Shown: positions 15,024 through 25,617 of the stretch, one piece after another | Position numbering within the stretch: position 1 is the first letter of the stretch | How the letters are laid out: every line of letters starts with the position of its first letter | Assembly (NCBI GenBank): GCA_964515555.1 | Contig: CAZEVY010000001.1 | Span: 124,001-188,000 of the forward strand | Direction of reading: 5' to 3' | From: CAZEVY01 sp964515555 | Lineage (GTDB): Bacteria > Acidobacteriota > Terriglobia > Bryobacterales > Bryobacteraceae | Length of the DNA: 64,000 bases | Translations under genes and position numbers: made by a program | The notes under the pieces: generated by a model | Told to the model about the DNA's origin: nothing | The model's database searches: none | What the model saw: the letters and a program-made list of their open reading frames with translations, nothing else

Positions 15024-18000
15024 ATGCCGACGATAGCGCAGATCAAGGAACTGGAGATCACAGAGACACCGCTGCTGTTGTTCGAGTGCGCGCTGGCGTC
15101 GGGCAGCGTGGAGCGATGGAGCACACACCAGGTCCTGTTCGGCGGTGCGACGTACCAGGCGCGCGTGACGCGACACAACCTGTTCGAGATGCGGGCGTCG
15201 GGCGAGGACGGGGTCGACAGCCTCTCGAAGCTCTCGATCACGCTGGCGAACGCGGACTCGTACTTCTCGCAGATCACACAGAACCAGGGATGGAAGGGCG
15301 CGCGGCTGACGGCGCGGTTCGTGTTCTTCGACGTGAAGAACGGGGTGGAAGCGTCGGAGAACAGCGTGGTGTTCCGGGGGATCGCGAATCCGCCCGATGA
15401 AATCACCGAGACGGGACTGCGGCTGACGTTTCTCAACCGGCTCGGCATGCAGCGCGCGGCGCTGCCGGAAGTTCGCATCCAGCGGAGATGCCCCTGGACG
15501 TTTCCGTCGACGGCGGCGCAGCGGCAGGAGGCGGTCGACGGCGGCGCCAAAGGGAAGTTCTCGCCGTTCTACCGTTGCGGCTATTCGGCGGGAGTCGGGG
15601 GCGGGCGAGGCAACCTCGACGGGGGCGCGGCGTTCGCCTCGTGCGACTACACGCGATCGCAGTGCGAGCAGCGGGGCATGTTCGACGCCGATGCGCAGAG
15701 CGCGCCGACGCGGCGATTCGGGGGCGTGGAGTTCGCGCCGGCGAACGTGCTGGTGCGATCGCACGGCGAGCGCGGATTCCACCTATCGCCGACGGTGGTG
15801 AACGAGGCGCGGTACAACGACTTCGTCCCGATCGTCTACGGCACGGCGTGGGTGGAGCCGCCGATCATCTTCGCGCGCAACGACGGGAACCTGACGCGCG
15901 TCGAGGTCCTGCTCGGCATGGGACCGATCCAGGGCGTGCTCAAGGTAACCGTCAACGACGTGGAGATTCCGGAGGCGCAGCCGGGCGAGAACATGACCGG
16001 CACGGGATGGTATCGGGTGGTGAGCGCCGGCGATCGCGAAGGGGCGTTCAACCCCGATTTCACGGACGCGTCGGGGAATCCGGCGGGAGATCCGTACGGG
16101 AGCATGGCGTATCTCTCCGCGGTGGTTCCAAGCCGGATCAGCGACGGAGCTTCCCTTCCGCGAATCCGCGTGCTGATGCAGGGACTGAAGCTGGCGCGGT
16201 ACCACGTCGACGGCACGCCGGACGCGGAGCAATTCACGAACAACCCGGCGTGGGTCCTGCTGAACATTCTCCAGCGCAGCGGCTGGCCCGAGGCGGAGAT
16301 CGACCTGGCGAGCTTCGCGATCGCGGCGCAATACTGCGCCGAGCCGATCAACGCACTCGACCTGCACGGCAACCCGGCCCTGATCGCGCGATTCCAGTGC
16401 AACCTGGCGATCCGGCGGCGGCGCAGCGCGGCCGAGCTGATTCGCGGCATCCGCACGGCATCCAATCTCTTCCTTCACTACGCGAGCGACGGACGTCTTC
16501 AGCTTCGCAACGAGGGCACGATCGCGCTGCAACAGCCGGTGAAGCCGGCGGGCAGCAACGCGGCGGCGACGCTCAACGGCGGATGGCCCGCCTACGAATT
16601 CGGCGACGGGACCAACGGAACGTCCGGCATTCTGCGCCGGGCAAACGGCGAACCGACCCTGCGGCTGTGGTCGCGGAGCACGGCGGACAGCCCGAACCGC
16701 TACAGCGTCGAGTTTCAGGACGAGTTCAACGAGTACCAGCAGGACAGCCTCTCGCTGGTGGATGTCGACGACGTGGTCGCGGCAGGGCAGGAGATCAGCG
16801 CGACGGCTGTGGCGCTGGGAGTGCCCAACTTTCACCAGGCCGCACGCGCGATGCAGCTCCTGCTGAACAAGTCCGTGGACGGCAACCTCTATGCCGAGTT
16901 CGAGACCTCGGTGAAGGGCATCGGCCTGAGGCCGGGCGACATCGTCACGCTGACGTATCTTCGCGAAGGCTTCCTGCGACGGCCGTTCCGGATCGTGAGG
17001 ATCGCGCCGGGGGTGAATCATCGCAGGTCTTCGATCACGGCGCAGGCGCACGACGACTTGTGGTACACGGACTCGACCGGAGACGGAAGCCCAGTCTCGG
17101 GGCGGGAGCCGCGCTACGAGGTGGGGCTGCCGCGACCGCTCATCGGCGGAGCATTGGACACCAACGGCGCGCCGGTGCTCGACATCGTAGAAGGCACCGA
17201 GGCGGCGGCCGACGGAAGCGTCCACGTGACGCTCTCGGTGGGGTTCACGCCGCCGGCGAAGCCGCAGCGCGGGGGCGTGGGGATTCCGCTGCTGTCGCTG
17301 GCGCCGTCGGTGGCGACGACGGGCGGGACGTTGGGCGGCGGGCAGACGCTGTACTACGCGATCAGCGCGAAGGGCGCGGGGGGCGCCGAGAGCGCGCTCT
17401 CGTTCGTCGTGCGCGCGGCGGTTCCCGCCGGCGGGAACACCAACGCCGTCACGCTCCAGAGCCTGAGCTTCGCGCCGGGGACGCCGGCGTTCGATGTCTA
17501 TCGCGGACGGAATCCGATCCAGCTTCTGAAGATCGCCGAGAACGCGGCAGCCGCGGGACAGTTCACCGACACGGGGCTGGCCGCGATGCTGAGCGGTCCG
17601 CCGGACGAGAACTTCCACGAAGCGCGGTTCTACTGGCGACTGGAGTTGCAGCCGGAGATCGCGGCGACGATCTTCTCGGGCACGACGATCGGCAACGCGA
17701 CCCTCAACATGCCCGTGGACGACTACGCGGGGATGATCGTGCGCGTCACCGCGGGCAAGGGCGCGGGGCAGGAGCGCGTCATTCTCTCCAATTCGGCGAC
17801 AACGTTGACGGTCGCCCGCAACTGGGACGCGGCGCCCGATTCGACGAGTCTTTTCGCGATCGCGGAAACGGGGTGGCGCCTGGGAGCCGCGGGGGCGACG
17901 AGCCCGGTGGTATTCGAGGTTCCGAACCGGCCCGGAGCGACGGTTCATGTTTCCGGGCGGGCGACGAACGTGCACGGCCGCGAGGCGGTGTACGAGCTGT

Positions 18001-18953
18001 CGCCGCTGGCGCGATGGCTGATCGACGGAGGCGCCGGGTCGCTGGTGGACGTCGACGTGCCCGAGACGCCGTCGTTCGCGATCACGGTTCCGGGGCGCGG
18101 CACGGTGGAAGTGGTCGGGATCGCGTTCGCCGACCTGGAGAACACGCGAACGATCGAAGCGGCGACCTTCCAGGTCCACTACTGGAACGAGCTGAACGGA
18201 GCGGCGACGCACGCGCTCAGCGCGGCGGCGACGGCGCAAGCCACCGAGATCGTTCTGGAGAACGCGGGGCCGGGCCAGATCGGCGACCTGATCCAGATCG
18301 ACGCGGAAGTGCTGGTTGTCACGGCGGTGCTGGACGCGGGGGCGCGATACGAGGTGACGCGGGCGTCGCACTTCACGACGGCGGCGGCGCACGCGGCCCA
18401 AGCCAAGGTCTATCATCTCGATCGCAAATTGTTCATCATTCCGTTTCCGCGCGAGTTTTTCGGGAGCCCGGCCAGCGGGAGCTTCAGCTACTCGATCGAC
18501 CTCGCCGACGCGCGGCTGGCGGCGGCCGAAATGTTCATGACGAACGCGCGCGGCAACGGCCCGACGGGGAAATACAACTACACGGGCACGGTCGACCTCG
18601 GGCTGAGGACGCTCTCCGGGGGTCAGCTCACGATGCAGGTGGAGGGGCACCTCGCGATACAGACGGGCGCGGCGCCGCCGATCGTGATCGAACACACGCA
18701 CGCGGCGCGCGACATTTTCGCTGTCGTGGCGGAGGCGCCGGCGGTCGCGCCGGTCGAGCTGCGGCTGATGCTCGACGGCCTGGAGTACGCGACGCTGACG
18801 ATTCCCTCGGGGGCGACGATCTCGAATGTCGTCGACGGATTCGGATTGCCGCCGCTGGTGGAGATGGCGCGGTTGACGCTGGACATCGTCTCCGTGGGGC
18901 AGACGGCGGCGAGCACGCCGGGTCGTGATTTGACGGTGGTGGTGCGGTTATAG
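15024..18953 (+). CDS. Large tail-tip protein (lambda L plus J-like fusion)
   Basis: 1309 residues. The N-terminus (to about 220) has two beta domains and a Cys cluster (RRCPWTF, FYRCGY, ASCDYTRSQCEQRGMF) like lambda gpL, which binds an iron-sulfur cluster at the tail tip. From about 250 on there are baseplate-hub/central-fibre features of gpJ type (RRRSAAELIRGIRTASNLFLHYASDG; LRPGDIVTLTY; FRIVRIAPGV), then several Ig/fibronectin-like modules (about 700-1300). Proposed role: tip hub and receptor binding. GGAGCAGG lies upstream. Fusion of separate L and J functions in one chain is inference. Confidence 0.6.
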   Translation: MPTIAQIKELEITETPLLLFECALASGSVERWSTHQVLFGGATYQARVTRHNLFEMRASGEDGVDSLSKLSITLANADSYFSQITQNQGWKGARLTARFVFFDVKNGVEASENSVVFRGIANPPDEITETGLRLTFLNRLGMQRAALPEVRIQRRCPWTFPSTAAQRQEAVDGGAKGKFSPFYRCGYSAGVGGGRGNLDGGAAFASCDYTRSQCEQRGMFDADAQSAPTRRFGGVEFAPANVLVRSHGERGFHLSPTVVNEARYNDFVPIVYGTAWVEPPIIFARNDGNLTRVEVLLGMGPIQGVLKVTVNDVEIPEAQPGENMTGTGWYRVVSAGDREGAFNPDFTDASGNPAGDPYGSMAYLSAVVPSRISDGASLPRIRVLMQGLKLARYHVDGTPDAEQFTNNPAWVLLNILQRSGWPEAEIDLASFAIAAQYCAEPINALDLHGNPALIARFQCNLAIRRRRSAAELIRGIRTASNLFLHYASDGRLQLRNEGTIALQQPVKPAGSNAAATLNGGWPAYEFGDGTNGTSGILRRANGEPTLRLWSRSTADSPNRYSVEFQDEFNEYQQDSLSLVDVDDVVAAGQEISATAVALGVPNFHQAARAMQLLLNKSVDGNLYAEFETSVKGIGLRPGDIVTLTYLREGFLRRPFRIVRIAPGVNHRRSSITAQAHDDLWYTDSTGDGSPVSGREPRYEVGLPRPLIGGALDTNGAPVLDIVEGTEAAADGSVHVTLSVGFTPPAKPQRGGVGIPLLSLAPSVATTGGTLGGGQTLYYAISAKGAGGAESALSFVVRAAVPAGGNTNAVTLQSLSFAPGTPAFDVYRGRNPIQLLKIAENAAAAGQFTDTGLAAMLSGPPDENFHEARFYWRLELQPEIAATIFSGTTIGNATLNMPVDDYAGMIVRVTAGKGAGQERVILSNSATTLTVARNWDAAPDSTSLFAIAETGWRLGAAGATSPVVFEVPNRPGATVHVSGRATNVHGREAVYELSPLARWLIDGGAGSLVDVDVPETPSFAITVPGRGTVEVVGIAFADLENTRTIEAATFQVHYWNELNGAATHALSAAATAQATEIVLENAGPGQIGDLIQIDAEVLVVTAVLDAGARYEVTRASHFTTAAAHAAQAKVYHLDRKLFIIPFPREFFGSPASGSFSYSIDLADARLAAAEMFMTNARGNGPTGKYNYTGTVDLGLRTLSGGQLTMQVEGHLAIQTGAAPPIVIEHTHAARDIFAVVAEAPAVAPVELRLMLDGLEYATLTIPSGATISNVVDGFGLPPLVEMARLTLDIVSVGQTAASTPGRDLTVVVRL

Positions 18954-18963
18954 GGGCGGTCGC

Positions 18964-21702
18964 GTGCCTGAGATTCTCGAAAAACTGCGGCCGGACCGCG
19001 ACCTGCAATGTTACTTCGAGCGGCCGTCGGCGATCGCGGCGCTCAGCAACGTGAGCGCGAGCGGTTTCACGGTGTCGGGCACATGGCGGCAGCAGTTCGA
19101 CTGGGTTGTCATCGAGTGGAATCGCGACAACGTCTTCGAGCATCCGCTGCTGCGCAACCTGCCCGACGGCGACCTGAGCGGCCTGACGCTCTCCTGGGAG
19201 GAGACGCGCACTAACGCGATTCCCGCGGATTCGGACCTGTTTCCGACGGTCGACTGGCCGTACCTGCGCGTGTGGACGCGCGATGCGGGCGTGGAGGATT
19301 TCTACCAGGTCCGATTAAAGGATCACGCCGAGGCGATCGAGGGATCGTATGTGTGCGCGACGGCGGAACTGGAGCTGCTAGGCTCATCGACCACGGGAGA
19401 TTATGTCGGGATTTCCTTTCTCGACGAGCATCATACGTACCAGCTCTTCGCGCTGGACACCCTCGAATCCGCGGCGCAGGCGATCGTCGACAGCGTGAAT
19501 GCGTTCTCGACGCGGCTGGTGGCGACGCGGATCGGCGCGAAGGTCAAGCTGACGTACGTCGGCGAAGGGCAGAATCTCAGCAACAGCACGACGGGCGCGA
19601 ACGGGAATCGCCTGGGGGTGTACGGGTTCGTCGCGGGCGCGGCGACGGAGTTCTGGTCGCCGCAGTCGGCGAGGTTCTCGGGCGGCGAGTCGCCGACAAA
19701 ATGGCGATTCACCCTGAATTTCAGCGCGCTCACGGCGATCGACGCGCGGCCGGTGCCGATGGACATCGCGCGCAAGATGCGGTTGACCTATGCGGCGGAA
19801 TTGCAGGACGGGGCCTACCAGCGGTCGGAGTTCGAGGTTGTCGTCAGCAACTGGACGGTGACGGGGACGAACCGTGGCTACCAGATCGCGGGGATCGGAA
19901 GCCGGAGGATCGAGGACGACGCCGGCGAGGTCGAGTACAGCGGAGCGTGGACGGCGTCGAGGGGAAATTTCTCGGGCGGCTCGATTCGGTTCACGACGGA
20001 GACGAGCGCGGGCTTGAGCTGCACCTATGTGTGCCCGCAGGCGCACTCGCTGTACCTCGGCACGCGGCTGGCGTTCAACGGCGGAGCTGTTACATGGTCG
20101 GTCGACGGGCAGCCGCCGGCGACCGAGAGCCTGCTGATTCCAGGCGAGGACGTCCTCGCCCGGCTGCCGCTGGGCGCTTTGCCGGCGGGGACGCACACGG
20201 TGACGGTGTCGCATGCCGGGCCCGCGGGGAGTTATTTCTCTTTCGATTTTCTGGAAATCGCGATTACGGCCACGGATTTACCGGATTTTCCCGCCGACAC
20301 CAAAATGGCGCTCGCGACCGACTGGGACACGGACCACTCGATCGCGCTGGCGCCGGAGCGCACGGCGTGGCTGATCCACAAGCTGGGGTTTCACGGGCGC
20401 GTGAACCACTATGTCGGCGCGCTGTGGTTCTACGAGATGTACCGGCCGGGCCAGGTATACGCGTCTGCGACGGTGGACTTCCTCGGCACGCCGGTGTTCA
20501 GCCAGGTGACGACGGTGCGGATCGGGCGCGTGGGCGAGCCGCCGTCGAGCGACGCGGTGATCCAGCACGTGAACCGGGTCGGCGACACGGCGCATACGAT
20601 CGCCAAGGCATTCGAGCTGGAGCTGAATCGGGGCTACACGGCGGTGCGTGCGACATCGAGCGGGAGCACGCTGACGATTCATGCGCGCGCGATGGGGGCC
20701 GACGGAAACAACGTGACGGTGTCGGCGACGCCGTCGTCGGGCGCGTTCTACGCGGAGGTGAGCGGGAGCACGCTGACGGGCGGGGTCGACGGCGACTGGC
20801 GGACGGACATCGGCGCCCTGCCGCGGCTGAACCGCGCGGTGCGCGACTGGAGCCGCGCGTTCTACGCCGCGCTGGAAGGCTACGGGCTCGACGTGGTGGC
20901 GGCGTTCAGCATGGAGTTGCAGCACGGCGACCCGTCGCCGGGCGAGGGGATCGCGCAGCGGTATCCGAACGGAGCGGCGGTGCTGCTGAACACGCCGGCG
21001 CTGCAAACGAATTTTTCGCCGGTGAGCCGGGCGTTCTGGGAGCAGGTTCACCTGGAGATGGCGGATGAGCTGGCGGCGGCGGGACTGCAGCCCTACATGC
21101 AGTTCGGCGAAGTGCAGTGGTGGTATTTTCCGTTGGCCGGGTCGGGGATGCCGTTCTACGACGCGTACGCGACGTCGGAGTTTCAGACCACGTACGGACA
21201 CGCGATGCAGGTGATAACGTCGAACGCGGCCGACCCGGCGCAGTATCCCGAAGAGGTCGCGTTTCTGCCGGGGCTGATCGGCGCGTTCACCACGGGGGTG
21301 ATGAACTTCGTGCGCGCGGTGCATCCGAACTGCCGCTTCGAGGTGCTGTATCCGACCGACGTGAACGCGACGCCGTTGAACGCGCTCATCAACTACCCGG
21401 ACACCTGGACGCCGGCGAATCTCGACAATCTGAAGACGGAGAGCTTCACGTTCACGTTCTCGCGGAACCTGGACGATTGCCGGACCACGATTCTCTACGG
21501 TGCGACGCGGAGCTTCGCGCGGAACAAGCGGAGCTTTCTGGTGGGGATCATGGATTCGTCGATGCCCTGGATGAAGGAAGTACGGATGGCGCGGGCGGAG
21601 AACGTGGAGTCGATCGTGCTGTTCGCGCTGGACCAGTTCTGTCTCATCGGTTACGAGGACCCGCTGCCGCTGGGGATGCGGCGCGCCGTGCAGATGGGGT
21701 AG
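18964..21702 (+). CDS. Large tail-associated protein with TIM-barrel-like region
   Basis: 912 residues, GTG start 10 bp after the tail-tip gene. Several beta modules occupy 1-430. From about 445 (DTKMALATDWDTDHSIAL) to the end there is an alpha/beta region with LQPYMQFGEVQWWYFP, HPNCRFEVLYPTDVNATP and ENVESIVLFALDQFCLIGY that reads like a glycoside-hydrolase-type TIM barrel, as found in tail proteins of gene-transfer agents. A small inserted beta domain lies at about 500-610 (HARAMGADGNNVTVSATPSS style). Enzymatic activity is unproven; no catalytic pair is certain. Last gene of the phage block. Confidence 0.55.
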   Translation: MPEILEKLRPDRDLQCYFERPSAIAALSNVSASGFTVSGTWRQQFDWVVIEWNRDNVFEHPLLRNLPDGDLSGLTLSWEETRTNAIPADSDLFPTVDWPYLRVWTRDAGVEDFYQVRLKDHAEAIEGSYVCATAELELLGSSTTGDYVGISFLDEHHTYQLFALDTLESAAQAIVDSVNAFSTRLVATRIGAKVKLTYVGEGQNLSNSTTGANGNRLGVYGFVAGAATEFWSPQSARFSGGESPTKWRFTLNFSALTAIDARPVPMDIARKMRLTYAAELQDGAYQRSEFEVVVSNWTVTGTNRGYQIAGIGSRRIEDDAGEVEYSGAWTASRGNFSGGSIRFTTETSAGLSCTYVCPQAHSLYLGTRLAFNGGAVTWSVDGQPPATESLLIPGEDVLARLPLGALPAGTHTVTVSHAGPAGSYFSFDFLEIAITATDLPDFPADTKMALATDWDTDHSIALAPERTAWLIHKLGFHGRVNHYVGALWFYEMYRPGQVYASATVDFLGTPVFSQVTTVRIGRVGEPPSSDAVIQHVNRVGDTAHTIAKAFELELNRGYTAVRATSSGSTLTIHARAMGADGNNVTVSATPSSGAFYAEVSGSTLTGGVDGDWRTDIGALPRLNRAVRDWSRAFYAALEGYGLDVVAAFSMELQHGDPSPGEGIAQRYPNGAAVLLNTPALQTNFSPVSRAFWEQVHLEMADELAAAGLQPYMQFGEVQWWYFPLAGSGMPFYDAYATSEFQTTYGHAMQVITSNAADPAQYPEEVAFLPGLIGAFTTGVMNFVRAVHPNCRFEVLYPTDVNATPLNALINYPDTWTPANLDNLKTESFTFTFSRNLDDCRTTILYGATRSFARNKRSFLVGIMDSSMPWMKEVRMARAENVESIVLFALDQFCLIGYEDPLPLGMRRAVQMG

Positions 21703-21731
21703 GTGTCAGGTGGCAGGTGTCGGGTGTCAGG
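21703..21731. repeat. GTGTCAGGTGGCAGGTGTCG-type low-complexity repeat
   Basis: The spacer after the phage block is made of GGTGTCAGGTGNCAG units. The same motif recurs at 41821-41860, so it is a dispersed host spacer repeat. Confidence 0.6.
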
Positions 21732-21737
21732 TATAGT
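21732..21737 (+). promoter_or_regulatory. -10-like TATAGT, probable leaderless start of ABC ATPase gene
   Basis: TATAGT is followed by 5 nt and the GTG start at 21743. No Shine-Dalgarno is present; the repeat lies immediately upstream. Confidence 0.35.
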
Positions 21738-21742
21738 GCGAT

Positions 21743-22948
21743 GTGGTTGTCGCGCAAAAGGTCTCCAAGATCTATCCGCTCTATCGCCGGCCGATCGACC
21801 GTCTGTTTGAAGCGCTTCCGGGAGCGCGTAAGCGGCACACCGATTTCTGGGCGTTGCGCGACGTCACCTTCACGGTGGAGCGCGGCGAGACGTTCGGCAT
21901 CGTGGGACCGAACGGCTCGGGCAAGAGCACGCTGCTCGAAATCGTGAGCGGCATCGTGCGGCCGACCAGCGGGCGCGTGGCGGCCAGCGGCCGCATCACG
22001 GCGCTGCTCGAGCTCGGCGCCGGATTCAATCCCGAATTCACCGGACGCGAGAACGTCTTCCTGAACAGCGAAATCCTCGGCATGAGCCGCCGCGAGACGG
22101 CGACGGTGTTTCCCAAGATCGCCGAGTTCGCCGGCATCGGCGAGTTCATGGAGCGGCCGGTGAAGGAATACTCCAGCGGCATGTACGTGCGGCTGGCCTT
22201 CGCGGCGGCGATTCACCAGGAGCCCGACATTCTCATCGTCGACGAGGCGCTGGCGGTTGGCGACGCGATCTTCGCCAACCGCTGCGTGCGCAAGTTCGAC
22301 GAGCTGCGCGAGCGAAAGGTGACGATTCTCTTCGTCACCCACGATCTTGGCTTGTTGAAGCGGCTGGCCGGGCGCGCCATCCTCATGTGGCAGGGACGCA
22401 TCGAGAAGGACGGATCGGCGAACGACGTCGTGAACCGCTACGTCGGGCTGGTGCACGAGCGGCAGCGCCAGGACGCGCCGCGCGAAGAGGCGCGCGAGGG
22501 ATCGCGGCACGGCGACCGCTCAAGCCGCATCGTCAACGTACGGCTGCTCGATGAGAGCGGCGCCGAGTCGACGCTGTTCCGCAGCGGCGAGACGATGACG
22601 GTGCGCGTCGAGGCGGCGTTCGCCGACGATGTCAACGAGCCGGTGGTCGGGATTCTCGTGCGAAACCGCCTGGGAATCGACGTGCTGGGGACCAATACGC
22701 GCATCGAGGGCGTCGCGCTGGGCGAGTATCGTGCGGGGGACCGGCTGGCGATCGAGTTCCGGTTGCCGTGCCTGCTGACGAGGCAGTCGTACACGGTCAC
22801 CGCGGCGACGCAGCACTGGGACGGGTCGAGCCAGGACTGGCTCGACGACGTGATCGGCTTCGAGGTGCATGACGCCAAGGACCTCGCGGGGATGCTGCAC
22901 GTCGCGCCGCGCATCGCGTGGAAGCGCCTCCAGGCCGATGGCGCATAA
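21743..22948 (+). CDS. Wzt-type polysaccharide ABC transporter ATP-binding protein
   Basis: 401 residues. ATPase domain 1-240: Walker A GPNGSGKST, signature YSSGMYVRLAFA, Walker B ILIVDEAL, H-loop VTHD. The TGRENVFLNSEILGMSR stretch is typical of the Wzt/TagH subfamily that exports O-antigen or teichoic-acid-like glycans. A C-terminal Wzt-C-type beta domain (about 260-395) would recognise the end of the glycan chain. The partner permease (Wzm) is not adjacent, and the next gene is an unrelated peptide transporter, so the ATPase is an orphan in this window. Confidence 0.85.
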   Translation: MVVAQKVSKIYPLYRRPIDRLFEALPGARKRHTDFWALRDVTFTVERGETFGIVGPNGSGKSTLLEIVSGIVRPTSGRVAASGRITALLELGAGFNPEFTGRENVFLNSEILGMSRRETATVFPKIAEFAGIGEFMERPVKEYSSGMYVRLAFAAAIHQEPDILIVDEALAVGDAIFANRCVRKFDELRERKVTILFVTHDLGLLKRLAGRAILMWQGRIEKDGSANDVVNRYVGLVHERQRQDAPREEAREGSRHGDRSSRIVNVRLLDESGAESTLFRSGETMTVRVEAAFADDVNEPVVGILVRNRLGIDVLGTNTRIEGVALGEYRAGDRLAIEFRLPCLLTRQSYTVTAATQHWDGSSQDWLDDVIGFEVHDAKDLAGMLHVAPRIAWKRLQADGA

Positions 22949-22949
22949 T
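22944..22949 (+). promoter_or_regulatory. -10-like CATAAT, possible internal leaderless promoter for POT gene
   Basis: CATAAT overlaps the ATPase stop codon and ends 6 nt before ATG 22956. Confidence 0.25.
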
Positions 22950-22955
22950 ACAGGG

Positions 22956-24446
<1,491 letters not shown>

Positions 24447-24447
24447 C

Positions 24448-25617
24448 GTGGACATTGCCGCGATTCAGGAAGCGCTGCTGGAGGAGTCGCTCGACGCCTG
24501 GCTGTTCTTCGACCATCACCGGCGCGACCCGCTGGCGTACCGTATTCTTGGCCTGCCGGACACGGGCACCGTGTCGCGGCGCTGGTATTACCTGATCCCC
24601 GCGCACGGCGAGCCGCGAGGACTGGTCCATCGCATCGAGGCGGGAGCGCTCGACGCGGCGCCGGGCGCGAAGGCTGTCTATTCCAGTTGGACGCAGCAGC
24701 TCGACGGGCTCGCGAAACTCCTCGCCGGCTGCCGCACCGTGGCGATGCAGTACTCGGAGCGCTGCGCGGTGCCCTACGTCTCCATGGTCGACGGCGGGAC
24801 CCTGGAGCTGGTGCGAGGACTGGGTGTCGAGGTGCGCACGTCGCAGAACCTGGTCCAGTACTTCGAGGCGCGCTGGAGCGACGCGCAGCTCGACATGCAC
24901 CTCGAAGCGGGACGCCGAGTCGACGAGGTGCGGCGCGGCGCGTTCGTCGAGATCGGCGAGCGGCTCCGGCGCGGCGAGCGGGTCGACGAGTGGGCCGTCG
25001 CCGAATTTGTGCGGCGCGGCTTCGCCGCCGCGGGAATCGTCACCGATCACGGGCCGATCGTGGCCGTCAACGCCAACGCCTCGAATCCGCACTACGAGCC
25101 TTCGGCGGAGGGCAGCGCCGAGATCCGCCGCGGCGACAACGTGCTGATCGACCTGTGGGGCAAGCTCGACCATCCCGACGCCGTCTACTACGACATCACC
25201 TGGACCGGCTACTGCGGCGCGACGCCGCCCTCGGCGGCCGAGAACATATTCGCCGTCGTCTCGGGGGCGCGCGATGCGGCGGTGCGTAGGGTCGAGGAGG
25301 CGGTCGCGGCGCGGCAGGCGCTGCATGGATTCGAAGTGGACGACGCGGCGCGCGGCTACATCGCCGGACGCGGCTTCGGCGAGTACTTCGTGCATCGCAC
25401 CGGCCACTCGATCGGCCGCGATGTGCACGGCTCGGGCGCCAACATGGACAACCTGGAGACGCACGACGACCGGCGGGTGATCGCACGGACCTGCTTCAGC
25501 GTCGAGCCGGGGGTGTATCTGCCGGAGTTCGGGATCCGGTCGGAGGTGAACGTGTATGTCGGGGAGTCGTCGGCGCGCGTGACGGGGGAGATTCAGAGAA
25601 AGCTGGTGGCGATTTGA
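24448..25617 (+). CDS. M24-family Xaa-Pro peptidase
   Basis: 389 residues. Pitta-bread metallopeptidase with the five metal ligands visible: Asp in VLIDLWGKL, Asp in YYDITWTGYC, His in HRTGHSIGRDVHG, Glu in CFSVEPGVYLP and Glu in GIRSEVNVYV. The N-terminal about 150 residues are the creatinase/prolidase-type N domain. Cytoplasmic, no signal peptide. Expected to cut Xaa-Pro di- or oligopeptides brought in by the POT transporter encoded immediately upstream. GTG start follows the preceding stop by one base. Confidence 0.85.
   Translation: MDIAAIQEALLEESLDAWLFFDHHRRDPLAYRILGLPDTGTVSRRWYYLIPAHGEPRGLVHRIEAGALDAAPGAKAVYSSWTQQLDGLAKLLAGCRTVAMQYSERCAVPYVSMVDGGTLELVRGLGVEVRTSQNLVQYFEARWSDAQLDMHLEAGRRVDEVRRGAFVEIGERLRRGERVDEWAVAEFVRRGFAAAGIVTDHGPIVAVNANASNPHYEPSAEGSAEIRRGDNVLIDLWGKLDHPDAVYYDITWTGYCGATPPSAAENIFAVVSGARDAAVRRVEEAVAARQALHGFEVDDAARGYIAGRGFGEYFVHRTGHSIGRDVHGSGANMDNLETHDDRRVIARTCFSVEPGVYLPEFGIRSEVNVYVGESSARVTGEIQRKLVAI

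Larger units (their letters stand above)
4985..21702 (+). mobile_element. Phage head-tail block, possible domesticated particle or prophage remnant
   Basis: Fifteen or so co-directional genes in canonical order: terminase small-like, terminase large, portal, scaffold, capsid, connector, neck, tail tube, chaperone with frameshift, tape measure, baseplate/tip, tail-associated enzyme-like protein. Genes are intact and closely spaced. No integrase, excisionase, repressor, replication, holin or endolysin gene is visible, and no att direct repeat was seen at 4857-4984 or 21703-21742. Short repeats of a type found elsewhere in the window sit between structural genes, suggesting long residence. GC content and codon use look like the host's. 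Confidence 0.8.

Noticed and set aside
15488..18928. A 1146-codon second-frame ORF inside the tail-tip gene
   Set aside because: Arg/Gly-rich composition typical of shifted high-GC reading; the 15024 frame has coherent domains and a ribosome site.
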